Source: Roseimicrobium gellanilyticum (GTDB taxonomy: Bacteria; Verrucomicrobiota; Verrucomicrobiia; Verrucomicrobiales; Verrucomicrobiaceae). From it: DNA of 64,000 bases. The DNA lies in assembly GCF_003315205.1 (NCBI RefSeq), contig NZ_QNRR01000014.1:1-64000 (forward strand). Reading direction: 5' to 3'. Position 1 is the stretch's first letter. Each line of letters begins with the position of its first letter. Below, piece by piece: positions 34,554 through 43,196 of this stretch. The notes below the pieces were generated by a model that made no database searches, was not told where the DNA came from, and was given only the letters and a program-made list of their open reading frames with translations. Both the position numbers and the translations under genes were made by a program.

Positions 34554-35231
34554 TCAGCGCTGTGAGTCGAGAACCTCACCCTTCTTCGTCACATCTTGTG
34601 CCTTCAGGTAGCTCTCGATCAGCAGCTGGTACGGCGGGAAGACTGCACTGTACGCCTCGGCCCACTGTTGAGCGTCAGGACGGTTCCAGCTCTTCTGGAT
34701 TTCCGAGCACACCGCTGCGGTATCCATCGGCACCACCCCCGCCTGCACCACCCTGGCGAGGGTGATTTCCTGGGCCATCTTTGAGTAGGTGCCGGAGGCA
34801 TCCACAACAGTAAAAACCTGATACCCTTCATGCACTGCCGCGATGGCAGGGAAGGCCATGCACACACTGGTGATCGTACCCGCGATGATGAGTTGCTTGC
34901 GACCCGTAGCCTTGACCGCAGCGACAAAGTCCGGGTTGTCCCATGCGTTGATTTCTCCACGTCTGGCCACGTATTTCGCATGAGGCGCATACTTGTGGAT
35001 CTCGGGAATCAAGGGTCCATTGGGCCCCTGTGGCACTGAGGCCGTCGTGATGACGGGCATGTTCGCCAGGGTGGCGATTTTTGCCAGCGTGGTGGCATTG
35101 GCACGCAATTCTGTCATGGGCATGTCCTTGACAGTCTGGAAGAGACCGCTCTGGTGATCGATGAGCAACATGGCTGCGTTGGCTGCATCGATGACCGGCT
35201 TGGTACCATTGAAGTTTGCCGGAGCACTCAT
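34554..35231 (-). CDS. YcaC-like isochorismatase-family hydrolase, second copy
   Basis: A 225-residue cysteine hydrolase of the isochorismatase superfamily. It contains the catalytic aspartate in MLLIDHQSGL, the YVARRGEINAWDNPDF segment that follows the cis-peptide loop, and the nucleophile cysteine in TSVCMAFPAI. It clearly resembles the neighbouring gene product at 35280-35915 (same INAWDN, AVKATGRKQL and DASGTYS patterns) but has diverged and has a longer N-terminus. The substrate is unknown, as for YcaC. It probably shares a transcript with its paralogue. Confidence 0.88.
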   Translation of the reverse strand: MSAPANFNGTKPVIDAANAAMLLIDHQSGLFQTVKDMPMTELRANATTLAKIATLANMPVITTASVPQGPNGPLIPEIHKYAPHAKYVARRGEINAWDNPDFVAAVKATGRKQLIIAGTITSVCMAFPAIAAVHEGYQVFTVVDASGTYSKMAQEITLARVVQAGVVPMDTAAVCSEIQKSWNRPDAQQWAEAYSAVFPPYQLLIESYLKAQDVTKKGEVLDSQR

Positions 35232-35279
35232 GGTAGTAGCTGATGGGGTAAGTGCGGGATCTGGAAAGCCTGCATGGAC

Positions 35280-35915
35280 TCAGCGTTTGCCCGCTTTCCT
35301 GCCTGCGTCATAGCTCTGCATGAGGCAGCGATAGCTCGGCAGATGGTTCGAGAAGAGCGTCGCAAGCCCCTCGATGTCGTTGCGCCAGTCTCGGTGCAAT
35401 TCACACGCAACGCCAAACCATGTCATCATTTGTGCCCCTGCTCTCTGCATGCGCAGCCACGCTGCCTCTCGGGTGGTCTGGTTGAAAGTGCCTGACGCAT
35501 CCGCGACCACGAAGACCTCATACCCCTCCTCCAACGCGGACAACGCGGGGAAAGCCACACAAACTTCAGTCACAATACCGGCGATCAGCAATTGCTTTTT
35601 CCCCGTGGCCTTCACCGCTTTGACGAAGTCCTCGTTGTCCCAGGCATTGATGTTGCCCGGCCGGGCGATGTAGGGCGCCTTGGGGAACTTCTCCTTGAGC
35701 TCAGGCACCAGCGGACCATTGGGGCCATCCTCAAAGCTGGTCGTGAGGATGGTCGGAAGCTTGAAGTACTCGGCGATATCGGCCATCGCGAGCACCCCGT
35801 TTTTGAAATCATCCGGAGAAAAATCCTGGACGAGATTGGTGAGGCCCGTCTGGTGATCCACCAGCAGGACGGCAACGTTGGCTTTATCAAGGCGGTTGTA
35901 TTTGAATTGGCTCAT
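35280..35915 (-). CDS. ycaC: YcaC-family cysteine hydrolase
   Basis: The 211-residue product is very close to the enterobacterial YcaC protein along its whole length: VAVLLVDHQTGL with the catalytic aspartate at about residue 20, PYIARPGNINAWDNEDFV, KATGKKQLLIAGIVTEVCVA with the nucleophile Cys119, and MTWFGVACELHRDWRND. YcaC forms ring-shaped oligomers; its substrate is not established. The ATG at 35915 is preceded by a good ribosome site (AAAGGAGACACC). It is divergent from a LysR regulator that may control it. Confidence 0.93.
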   Translation of the reverse strand: MSQFKYNRLDKANVAVLLVDHQTGLTNLVQDFSPDDFKNGVLAMADIAEYFKLPTILTTSFEDGPNGPLVPELKEKFPKAPYIARPGNINAWDNEDFVKAVKATGKKQLLIAGIVTEVCVAFPALSALEEGYEVFVVADASGTFNQTTREAAWLRMQRAGAQMMTWFGVACELHRDWRNDIEGLATLFSNHLPSYRCLMQSYDAGRKAGKR

Positions 35916-35953
35916 GGTGTCTCCTTTGAAGGTTCGAGGTAAGGCCGCAAATA

Positions 35954-35979
35954 CCGGGCAAAATTGCATCCGGCAAAAT
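35954..35979. promoter_or_regulatory. Direct repeat in the ycaC/LysR divergent region
   Basis: Two near-identical units, CCGGGCAAAAT (35954-35964) and CCGGCAAAAT (35970-35979), are spaced five bases apart in the short region between the divergent ycaC and lysR genes. On the minus strand the second unit begins a TTGCCG that is 17 bases from TATTTG, a possible ycaC promoter. The repeat is a candidate operator for the LysR protein. Confidence 0.35.
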
Positions 35980-36024
35980 ACTTCTTTGTTTCCCTCACCA
36001 TGCCCGGCAGGTATGCTGACCCCG

Positions 36025-36909
36025 ATGGAACTGCGGCATCTTAAATACTTTGTGGCCGTCGCTCAGGAGGAAAACATCACTCGCGCGGCAGCAAAGTTGC
36101 ACGTGGCACAGCCCGCCCTCAGCAGGCAGATTCGCGATCTCGAACTTGAGCTGGGGGTGCCGCTTTTCGAACACAACGCGCGCTCAGTCCGGCTGACCGA
36201 AGCGGGCCGCGTCTTTCTGAAAAACGCCAGATCGACCCTCAAACAAGCAGAGCTGGCCACGCAATCTGTCCGGGAGTTTGCGATGGGACACCAGGGAGAA
36301 ATCCACATTGGCTACGCAGCTTCTCTGACCGTGGAACTCCTTCCGCGCGCCATCAAACTCTTCCAGGAGAAGCATCCCCGGGTCCATGTGCAGATCCATG
36401 ACCTGTCCACAGAAGGCATGCTTGCAGGCTTGCGGGATGGCACCCTTCATGCCGCGCTTCTGGTGCGCCCCTCCACGCCCGCATTGGGTGGGCTGATTTA
36501 TGAGGAGGCCATCTATTTCCGTCCTGGCGTGGCCCTGCCTACTTCCCATCCCCTCGGTGGTCTGGACTCCATTCTCCCCGTCCATTTGGCCGGGGAAAGC
36601 ATCCTCGCCTACAGCCAATCCGACTATCCCGAATATCACGTATGGCTGAAGGGGATCCTCAAGAAGGTCCGCCCCTCGCCGAAAATCGTGGCCGAATACG
36701 ACAGCTCCACAAGCCTGATCGCTGCAGTCGAATCCGGCTGCGGCATTGCCCTCGTGCAGGTAGGTTTTGAAAAACTCGCTGGAGCACGACTCAACACCCG
36801 GCCTCTCGATGCCCCGAACTCCGGTTTCTCTTTCGGAGTCGCCTGGCGCAAAGATGATGCTTCGGAAGCCACCCGGTTTTTTGTAGAGTCCATCCAAGCC
36901 CGTTGCTGA
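36025..36909 (+). CDS. LysR-family transcriptional regulator
   Basis: A 294-residue regulator with the canonical LysR N-terminus MELRHLKYFVAVAQEENITRAA and a winged helix-turn-helix (HVAQPALSRQIRDLE), followed by the co-inducer-binding domain (HQGEIHIGYAASLTVELLP onward). LysR proteins usually control the gene transcribed divergently from them, here the pair of YcaC-like hydrolases and possibly the porin. An ATG at 36013 would add four residues. The effector is unknown. Confidence 0.93.
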   Translation: MELRHLKYFVAVAQEENITRAAAKLHVAQPALSRQIRDLELELGVPLFEHNARSVRLTEAGRVFLKNARSTLKQAELATQSVREFAMGHQGEIHIGYAASLTVELLPRAIKLFQEKHPRVHVQIHDLSTEGMLAGLRDGTLHAALLVRPSTPALGGLIYEEAIYFRPGVALPTSHPLGGLDSILPVHLAGESILAYSQSDYPEYHVWLKGILKKVRPSPKIVAEYDSSTSLIAAVESGCGIALVQVGFEKLAGARLNTRPLDAPNSGFSFGVAWRKDDASEATRFFVESIQARC

Positions 36910-36994
36910 CGCACCCCGCATGCCTCTCAGCGGATGGCGAATGTGCGGCCTGCGGTTGCCCATTCCCACATCCTGCGCCACGCTGCACGCCCGC

Positions 36995-37891
36995 ATGGCT
37001 TCCCCGCGCAGTTTCCGTCTTGAAATGCTCCAGGTAGCGCGGCTCGCGCCCAAGTTGCTGGGGGAGTCCGCGTCGCTGGTGGAGAAGTTCCTTCTTTCGC
37101 AAGTGACAGCAGAAGGCGGGTTCGCAGATCGGCAGGGGAAACCGGACCTGTATTACACGGTGTTTGGTCTCGAGTCTTTGCTCGCCCTCCGGATTGAGGC
37201 ACCCAAGGCAACGGTGTCTGCCTATCTGCGCAGTTTTGGCGCAGGTGAGGGACTGGATTTTGTCCACGCATGCTCCCTGGCGCGGTGTCATGCAAACCTC
37301 GGTGGAGATTTCATTTCCGACGAGCAGAAGCACCGGCTGGCAGATCTCATCGAGACGTACCGCACATCGGAAGGCGGTTACCATGGCACACCGGGCAAAG
37401 CCGCTGGCTCAGCCTATGGTGGCCTGCTCGCATGGGGCGCCTACAATGATCTGGGACTTCCCATGCCGCAGGAAGATCGCTTGGGGGAAGCGCTCGCAGC
37501 GCTGGCGCTTCCCGATGGCTCCTTTGCCAACGAGCCCGGCATGCGTGAAGGTACCACCACCACTACCGCCGCCGCAGTCACGCTCGCACGGCACCTTTCC
37601 TTCCCCCTGCCTTCAGGAACCGGCGACTGGATTTTGAAGCAACTGCATCCCAGCGGCGGCTTTCTCGCGACTCCACGAGCCCCTCTCCCGGACCTGCTCA
37701 GCACCGCTACCGCCCTCCATGCGCTGGACGGCCTGCAGATCCCATTCGGACACGTTCGCGAACTCTGCCTCGACTTTGTCGACAGCCTCTGGACTGCCGA
37801 AGGAGGATTCTACGGCCATTGGGCAGACGATCACCTCGATGCCGAATACACCAGCTATGGACTGCTGGCGTTGGGTCACTTGGGTTCGTAG
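36995..37891 (+). CDS. Prenyltransferase/squalene-oxidase repeat protein
   Basis: A 298-residue protein made of repeats of the prenyltransferase beta-subunit type: AEGGFADRQGKPDLYYTVFGL, SEGGYHGTPGKAAGSAYGGLLA, DGSFANEP and AEGGFYGHWADDHLDAEYTSYG. The fold is the alpha-alpha barrel of geranylgeranyl transferase beta subunits and terpene cyclases. The metal ligands of the true transferases are only partly visible, so the activity is uncertain. Bacterial homologues occur in Planctomycetes and Verrucomicrobia without known substrates. The start at 36995 avoids a non-matching N-terminus. An AT-rich gap with its own promoter separates it from the next gene. Confidence 0.78.
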   Translation: MASPRSFRLEMLQVARLAPKLLGESASLVEKFLLSQVTAEGGFADRQGKPDLYYTVFGLESLLALRIEAPKATVSAYLRSFGAGEGLDFVHACSLARCHANLGGDFISDEQKHRLADLIETYRTSEGGYHGTPGKAAGSAYGGLLAWGAYNDLGLPMPQEDRLGEALAALALPDGSFANEPGMREGTTTTTAAAVTLARHLSFPLPSGTGDWILKQLHPSGGFLATPRAPLPDLLSTATALHALDGLQIPFGHVRELCLDFVDSLWTAEGGFYGHWADDHLDAEYTSYGLLALGHLGS

Positions 37892-38009
37892 CTTTCCCCC
37901 GCGGTTCGGATAGTCCTGCGAGCCAATTCACAAGCCCCTCATCTGCGAGACATTTCTCTTGCCAGAGACGCGCCAGATATTTAAGGTAAATAAAGGATCT
38001 GGATAAATT

Positions 38010-38037
38010 TTGACGCTATAACTATGAACAATATAGT
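38010..38037 (+). promoter_or_regulatory. Promoter upstream of the FG/NPF-rich MglB-like gene
   Basis: TTGACG and TATAGT are separated by 16 bases in an unusually AT-rich stretch (about 37970-38050) that contrasts with the GC-rich surroundings. Transcription would start near 38044, giving a leader of about 40 bases before the ATG at 38084. It probably drives both the long gene and the following MglA-like gene. Confidence 0.55.
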
Positions 38038-38083
38038 TTTAGTAATCGTTTAGGCTTCCGTCCAAATCTTTCTTTGTCCGCTC

Positions 38084-41000
38084 ATGGCATTCTCCATTCG
38101 CAGTTTCTTCGGCAAAGAAAAAGGGGCGGACCCCTTGGCCCCGGGGTCGTCAGCAAATCAAGGCAGCGTTCTTCCTCCCCTGGGTGCCAACCCGTTCCAG
38201 TCCGCATCCAATAATCCCTTCGCTGCCAACGCCGCACATCAGGCAGGGGATTCCACATCCGCTCCCATGAACTCTCCCTTCACTCCCTTCACCCCTGCTG
38301 ATTCGGGACGGACTGAACTGACCGTGGGAGACATCCTCCCCGGGCTGCCGCTTGAGGCTCTCAACAACCGGCAGGTCGCTCTGAACCAGCCGCTGCACCT
38401 CGCGGATGAAATCGTGGAGAGAGCCCTCTCCAGTGGACAACCCGCGATCCCTCTTTTCGAGATCTACCGCGTTTGTCCTGCCCTGTTTCCGGCGCCGATT
38501 TCACCGGAGGACAATCGCACCGTTCCCATCCCTCCGCATAAGATTGCCGGACTGATCCCGAAGAGTGGTCCCGCAGGTGCACCGGGGGCGGGAACTTCTC
38601 CGTTTGCCATCGCGCCTCCTGGATCAGCCCCCGGGTTCGCGGGCGGACCTGCAAGCAACAGCATTTTCTCCCCTTTCGTCCAAGCGGAGCACCCAACGGA
38701 GGACACTGAGTCTTCGACCACTCTTTTTCATCCCTCTCCGTTCAATTTTGGCGCCCCAACCCAGGGACCAAAACCGGAACAAGGTCCCGCAGCCTCACCC
38801 TTCGGTGTTGCCGGTGGAGGCCCCGAGGCCGGTCCGGGAGCGCTTGCTCCCGGCATGCCCAATCCTTTCGCTCCGACCTCAGCTGCCTCATTCGCCTCCA
38901 TGGCCTTCGGCAGCCCTGCGCCAGCACCCGCTCCTGTAGGAATCCCTCCACAGGCTCCCTTGGGACCAGGAGCATCCAGCCCGTTTTCTTTCGGCTCGCC
39001 CAACCCTCCTCCTACGACGCCCACGCCGCAACTTCCGGCACCAGCTCCAGAGCCAGGTCCGGGCGCTCAGTCCTCGCCATTCGCCTCCGCCCTTCCAGAC
39101 CCGGCGAAACAAGCGCCAGCGCCGTTTGATTTCGCCAGCCCGACCCGGCCCACTGTCAGCGCTCCCGAGAACGTTTCTCCCTTCACACCTGCAAGCCCGC
39201 CCCCATCCCCTGCTCCTGCATCCCATCAGCAATCGAACCCCCTTTGGTCGGGTGGCGCTCCCTTCGCGCCCACACCGGCAGCAGCCCCTTCCCCAATTCC
39301 GCTTCCGCCAGCGGTGAATTCGCCGTTTGGCCCAGCGGCTCCAGCGGAGCCCGCTCCATTTGTCCCCCCAACACCATCCCAAATGGGGCCTGCGACTGGA
39401 AACGCCGGCGCACCCTCATGGATGTCAACACCCACCAAACCTGGCATAGGTGCCAGCCCGTTTGCAGGTTTCGCCGTGCCACCACCGGCCCAACCGACTC
39501 CTCTGGCCTCTCTCCCGCCAGAGCACGGTACAACGCTCGACATTCCAGCGTCTGCCGAATCCCAACTTCCCACGGCCTCTGCTCCCCCTGCGATGGTGCC
39601 GATGGCACCAGCCCCTTCCAGCCCAGCTGCCGGGATGCCTGCCTTCCCTGGATTCGCCCTGTCGCCATCTGAGGGCAATCCAGCCAACACTCCATTCCAG
39701 CCAGGTCCGGGATCCGCGAATTTCGCTCCTCCCGGCGAGCCGTCCCTTCCGCCATTGCAGCCCGGTCCTTTCTCCCCCGCACCGGAGTTGTTCCGCCCGG
39801 CCCAGCCGCCGCCTGCGGCAATGAACCCTTTCGAGCGCATCCAGGCTCTCAGCCGCACCGAGGGGTCCCCTTCGGCCCCGGTAGAAGAACGCGCCATGGA
39901 GCCAGCCCCCACCCCCGCTGCAGAAACTCCTGCGCCCATCGCGTCGCCTGCTGTGGCACCTCCCACACCCGCGCCCCAAGCACCCCAAGCACCCCCGAGC
40001 GTGTCTGCACCTGCTCTTGGTCCGATTTCCAGTTCCGTCTTTGCACCAGCGCCGGAACTGCGACCGATGCCGCATCTTCACGCCGCGGTCCACGGACCTG
40101 CGGAGAAGGTGAGCCTGAGCCTCGCCTCTGTACTGAAAGGCTGCAAGACCCACGAAATCGGCATGAGCCCGGACCACATTCCCTCCTGGGTGCGTGTGAA
40201 CCTGCCGCTCGATCTCATCCGTCCCCAGCTTCTCAGCGGGAAAGTCACCCTGCGCGTGACGCAGGTCATGGCCGCCCTCGATCCGGAGCTGCGCAACCTG
40301 ATCACGCCTTGCCGGCAAGATCTTTCGGTGGATCTGCCGATGGGTGAGCTGCGCAAAGCACTCCCCAACGAGCCCTTCCCCGAGCCGAGCGCCAGCGCTC
40401 CCGCTCCGGCAGCCGCAGCGCCAATTTTCCAGCCTTTCTCACCTTCTCCCTCAAACGCAGGGAATGCGAATACCCCGGACTTTGTCTTCGGTACGCCCAC
40501 CAATCCGCCGCCGGTTCCTCCCTTTTTCCAAGTCCCGCCCCCCGCAGAAGCTCCCCAGCCTGCCGCCACACACAGCTCCTGGCCTTTGCCTCCCGGCTCG
40601 CCGGATCCGGAACCCGCGTCCGTCGTGGAATCGGCAGAGCTTGCCTCAGCCTTCTCCTTCCTGAAGGAAGAGCCAGAAATGGAAGCCGCCGTTCCTGAGA
40701 GGGATGTGGTCGTCGACTTCAAGCCAGTGGCTGCAGAGAGTCCGCCTGCCGTCAAGACACCGGAACCCGTCTCCACCCCAGCGCGCACCATTGCGCCGAC
40801 AGCCGCCGAGCCGCCGCACGGCATAACCAAATCTGCCATCCGCGTGATCCCGCCCACACCTGCCAATCAAAGCGCCAGCCAGATGCTGCTGCGCGCGCTG
40901 CTCAACACCGACGAACCGCTGGACACAGCTTCAGTGGCACAACTTCTGGCCTGCCAGCCCGGCATTGTCGCGGTGGCCTGCCTGCGAGATGGAACCTGCC

Positions 41001-41278
41001 TCGCTTCTGCAGGCAATGGCAGCGCGGAAGCCGAACACTTCCTCAATCAGGCGCCGAAGCTGCATCACCACGTGCAGCCGCTCATCCAGCTCACGGGCTC
41101 GCTCGACACCGAGACCTTCAGCATGAACAGCGGCGCGCTGGTCATCACCTTCTCGCTGCAGAGCGAGATCACCTTGGGCGTGCTGCACGATCCGCGCACA
41201 CAAGGCCCTGCCCTCCGCGAACGCATCACCTTGATCGCTCGCTCCCTCACTCCGCTCCTGAATCTCCCGGCTGCCTAA
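38084..41278 (+). CDS. Giant NPF/FG-rich disordered protein with Roadblock/LC7 (MglB-like) domain
   Basis: A 1064-residue protein with four parts. The short N-terminus is followed by an ordered module (residues about 77-159). Next comes a stretch of about 500 residues that is mostly Pro, Ala, Gly, Ser and Phe, with around twenty NPF, SPF or APF motifs and several FG dipeptides (SPFNFG, SPFSFG). A second module (about 676-760) resembles the first. The last 137 residues form a Roadblock/LC7 domain (LACQPGIVAVACLRDGTCLAS; LVITFSLQSEITLGVLHD). MglB is a Roadblock protein that activates the GTPase MglA to set cell polarity, and an MglA-like gene follows 32 bp downstream. The long linker is unlike known MglB proteins. 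Translation from 38084 fits a promoter just upstream. Confidence 0.85.
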   Translation: MAFSIRSFFGKEKGADPLAPGSSANQGSVLPPLGANPFQSASNNPFAANAAHQAGDSTSAPMNSPFTPFTPADSGRTELTVGDILPGLPLEALNNRQVALNQPLHLADEIVERALSSGQPAIPLFEIYRVCPALFPAPISPEDNRTVPIPPHKIAGLIPKSGPAGAPGAGTSPFAIAPPGSAPGFAGGPASNSIFSPFVQAEHPTEDTESSTTLFHPSPFNFGAPTQGPKPEQGPAASPFGVAGGGPEAGPGALAPGMPNPFAPTSAASFASMAFGSPAPAPAPVGIPPQAPLGPGASSPFSFGSPNPPPTTPTPQLPAPAPEPGPGAQSSPFASALPDPAKQAPAPFDFASPTRPTVSAPENVSPFTPASPPPSPAPASHQQSNPLWSGGAPFAPTPAAAPSPIPLPPAVNSPFGPAAPAEPAPFVPPTPSQMGPATGNAGAPSWMSTPTKPGIGASPFAGFAVPPPAQPTPLASLPPEHGTTLDIPASAESQLPTASAPPAMVPMAPAPSSPAAGMPAFPGFALSPSEGNPANTPFQPGPGSANFAPPGEPSLPPLQPGPFSPAPELFRPAQPPPAAMNPFERIQALSRTEGSPSAPVEERAMEPAPTPAAETPAPIASPAVAPPTPAPQAPQAPPSVSAPALGPISSSVFAPAPELRPMPHLHAAVHGPAEKVSLSLASVLKGCKTHEIGMSPDHIPSWVRVNLPLDLIRPQLLSGKVTLRVTQVMAALDPELRNLITPCRQDLSVDLPMGELRKALPNEPFPEPSASAPAPAAAAPIFQPFSPSPSNAGNANTPDFVFGTPTNPPPVPPFFQVPPPAEAPQPAATHSSWPLPPGSPDPEPASVVESAELASAFSFLKEEPEMEAAVPERDVVVDFKPVAAESPPAVKTPEPVSTPARTIAPTAAEPPHGITKSAIRVIPPTPANQSASQMLLRALLNTDEPLDTASVAQLLACQPGIVAVACLRDGTCLASAGNGSAEAEHFLNQAPKLHHHVQPLIQLTGSLDTETFSMNSGALVITFSLQSEITLGVLHDPRTQGPALRERITLIARSLTPLLNLPAA

Positions 41279-41310
41279 CCCCCCCGCTGGATCGCGATCC
41301 GCGCACGCTC

Positions 41311-42024
41311 ATGGCCGTCATTCACGAAGACCGGCGCACGGTCAGTTTCAAAATTGTCTATTGTGGCACGCCCATCGGCGGAAAGACCACAAACCTCCAG
41401 CACATTCACAAGTGCCTGGACCCCGCCTCACGTGGGGAACTGGTGAGCCTGTCCACCGCGGCGGATCGTACACTCTTCTTCGACTTCCTTGCGGTGGAGG
41501 CGCCCATCATGAATGGATACACCGCGAAGTTCCAGCTCTACACGGTGCCCGGTCAGGTGGTGTACAATGCCACCTACCAGCTCGTCATGCGCCAGGCCGA
41601 TGGCCTTGTGTTCGTCGCCGATTCCCAGCTCGATCGCATGGCGGACAACCTGAAGTCCTGGGAGATCTTCCACGCGAACCTGCGTGGCAACGAGCAATCA
41701 CTCGACCGGATCCCGCTCGTACTGCAGTACAACAAGCGGGATCTTCCGAACGCCGCTCCCGTAGAGTACCTGGACTACCTGCTGAACAACGGCCAGCGCC
41801 GACACTACAGCTTCGAAGCGAATGCCGCCCGCGGCCACAACGTGCTCTCCACGCTCAATGCCATCTCCCATGAGGTGCTCACCCGGTTCTCCCAGTGCAT
41901 GACAGAGAACACGTATGAAGGCGAGCAACAACAACAGCAACAGCCCGTGGCCGCGGAGCAGGTCTCCAATGGGCCGGACAGCTACATGGCCCGCAGGCAG
42001 GCGACGCTGGCGAGAAGGTATTGA
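41311..42024 (+). CDS. MglA-like Ras-family GTPase
   Basis: A 237-residue small GTPase. The P-loop is GTPIGGKTTN, followed by NLQHIHKCLD, as in MglA of gliding and twitching bacteria. The switch-II region reads LYTVPGQVVYNATYQLVMRQADG, and the guanine-specificity motif is QYNKRDLP. The C-terminus has a Gln-run (residues about 208-213) and a basic end that are not found in typical MglA proteins. Its neighbour's Roadblock domain is the expected GTPase-activating or localising partner. Together they probably set polarity or organise surface machines such as pili, but no motility genes are present in the window. Confidence 0.9.
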   Translation: MAVIHEDRRTVSFKIVYCGTPIGGKTTNLQHIHKCLDPASRGELVSLSTAADRTLFFDFLAVEAPIMNGYTAKFQLYTVPGQVVYNATYQLVMRQADGLVFVADSQLDRMADNLKSWEIFHANLRGNEQSLDRIPLVLQYNKRDLPNAAPVEYLDYLLNNGQRRHYSFEANAARGHNVLSTLNAISHEVLTRFSQCMTENTYEGEQQQQQQPVAAEQVSNGPDSYMARRQATLARRY

Positions 42025-42069
42025 TCAATACTGTGACCCTTCATCGGTGCGGAGGGGAAGCGTAGCGCT

Positions 42070-42249
42070 CAAGGACCGGGAACGCCTCGTTCCCGCACGA
42101 CTGATGTAGCCACGCGAGCGGTTGCTGCATGCACCGGCACACCGCTGGCTGATGCCACCCAACACACACGCAAGCAACATGGCGTTGCATGCAACGGACG
42201 GAGTGATAAGCACGTCAGGGGTTCGGGAACGAGGCGTTCCCGCTCCTTG
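42070..42249. repeat. Paired inverted REP/MITE-like element, type B
   Basis: Two 26-bp inverted arms at 42070-42095 and 42224-42249 differ at one base. Each arm includes GGGAACG, a three-base loop and CGTTCCC, a hairpin by itself, next to a GGAGCG-like outer part. About 130 bases without a gene separate the arms. The plan is the same as in the element at 28304-28463, though the hairpin sequences differ, which suggests two subfamilies of one REP-like family. Confidence 0.7.
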
Positions 42250-42305
42250 AGGAGGCGCATCCGAATCCAGAGTGAATGCATCGACAGCTACGAGAATCGC
42301 CCTCC

Positions 42306-43130
42306 ATGGTGCGTTTTTTCATGCCCATGATATCTCTTCATCGCGCACGCCTCGTTGCCTCCGCCATCACTGTTTGCGTTACCGCCAGCTTCGCAGCTCC
42401 ACCGCCATCCGCCTTTCGCGAAGCTGCCTGTGAAGACTCGTACACCCGGCACGTGCAGGGCATCTGCACGAATGAAAAGGACGCCATCTACTGGTCATGG
42501 ACCGAGTCACTGGTGAAGACGGATCTGGATGGCCACATCCTCAAGAGCGTGCCGGCACCTGATCACCAGGGCGACCTCTGCCATCACGATGGGAAGGTCT
42601 ATGTCGCGGTGAACCTTGGCAAATTCAACCAGCCTGCAGGCAAGGCGGACTCGTGGGTGTTCGTGTACGATGGGGACACGCTCGCCGAACTCGCCCGCCA
42701 TCCCGTGCAGGAAGCGGTACACGGCGCGGGTGGCATGACATGGAAAGACGGGCATTTCTTCATCGTCGGCGGCCTGCCCCCGGACGGGAAGGAGAACTAC
42801 GTGTACGAGTACGATGAGAAATTCACCTTCGTGAAACGCCATGTGCTGGATAGTGGATACACCCTGATGGGAATCCAGACGGTGGAATATACCAAAGGCG
42901 CCTGGTGGTTCGGCTGCTACGGCAAGCCGCCGGTGCTGCTGCGCGCAGATGAGGACTTCAAGGTCACCGGTCGGTGGGAAATCAACGCCGCCGTGGGGCT
43001 CACCGCGCTGCCGGATGGAAGATTTTTGATGGCAGAGAACAAGGTGGACAAGGACAAGAAGAACACAGCACGCGTGCGCCTCGTGAGAGCGGATGCGGAG
43101 AAGGGACTGGTAGCGGTGCCAGCGCCGTGA
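42306..43130 (+). CDS. Exported propeller-like hypothetical protein
   Basis: A 274-residue protein with a signal peptide (cleaved near TASFA, residue 30) and repeated strand-rich units (VYVAVNLGKFNQP; FVYDGDTLAELARH; MTWKDGHFFIVGG; GLTALPDGRFLMAE) like a small beta-propeller. Two cysteines near each other in the N-terminal part (EAACEDSYTRHVQGIC) may form a disulfide. The function is unknown; sugar binding or a lactonase-like role is possible. It begins downstream of the REP-like element. The start at 42306 gives the signal peptide. Confidence 0.65.
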   Translation: MVRFFMPMISLHRARLVASAITVCVTASFAAPPPSAFREAACEDSYTRHVQGICTNEKDAIYWSWTESLVKTDLDGHILKSVPAPDHQGDLCHHDGKVYVAVNLGKFNQPAGKADSWVFVYDGDTLAELARHPVQEAVHGAGGMTWKDGHFFIVGGLPPDGKENYVYEYDEKFTFVKRHVLDSGYTLMGIQTVEYTKGAWWFGCYGKPPVLLRADEDFKVTGRWEINAAVGLTALPDGRFLMAENKVDKDKKNTARVRLVRADAEKGLVAVPAP

Positions 43131-43196
43131 GGGCGATGGGGAGATGCGGTCAGGCCAGAGGCCCAACGCCCACTGTCAGGCGGGACGCCTAACCTC

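Noticed and set aside
39226-40866. Long Gly/Arg-rich minus-strand frames opposite the NPF/FG-rich gene
   Set aside because: They mirror the Pro/Ala codons of the plus strand. There is no ribosome site and no family match.
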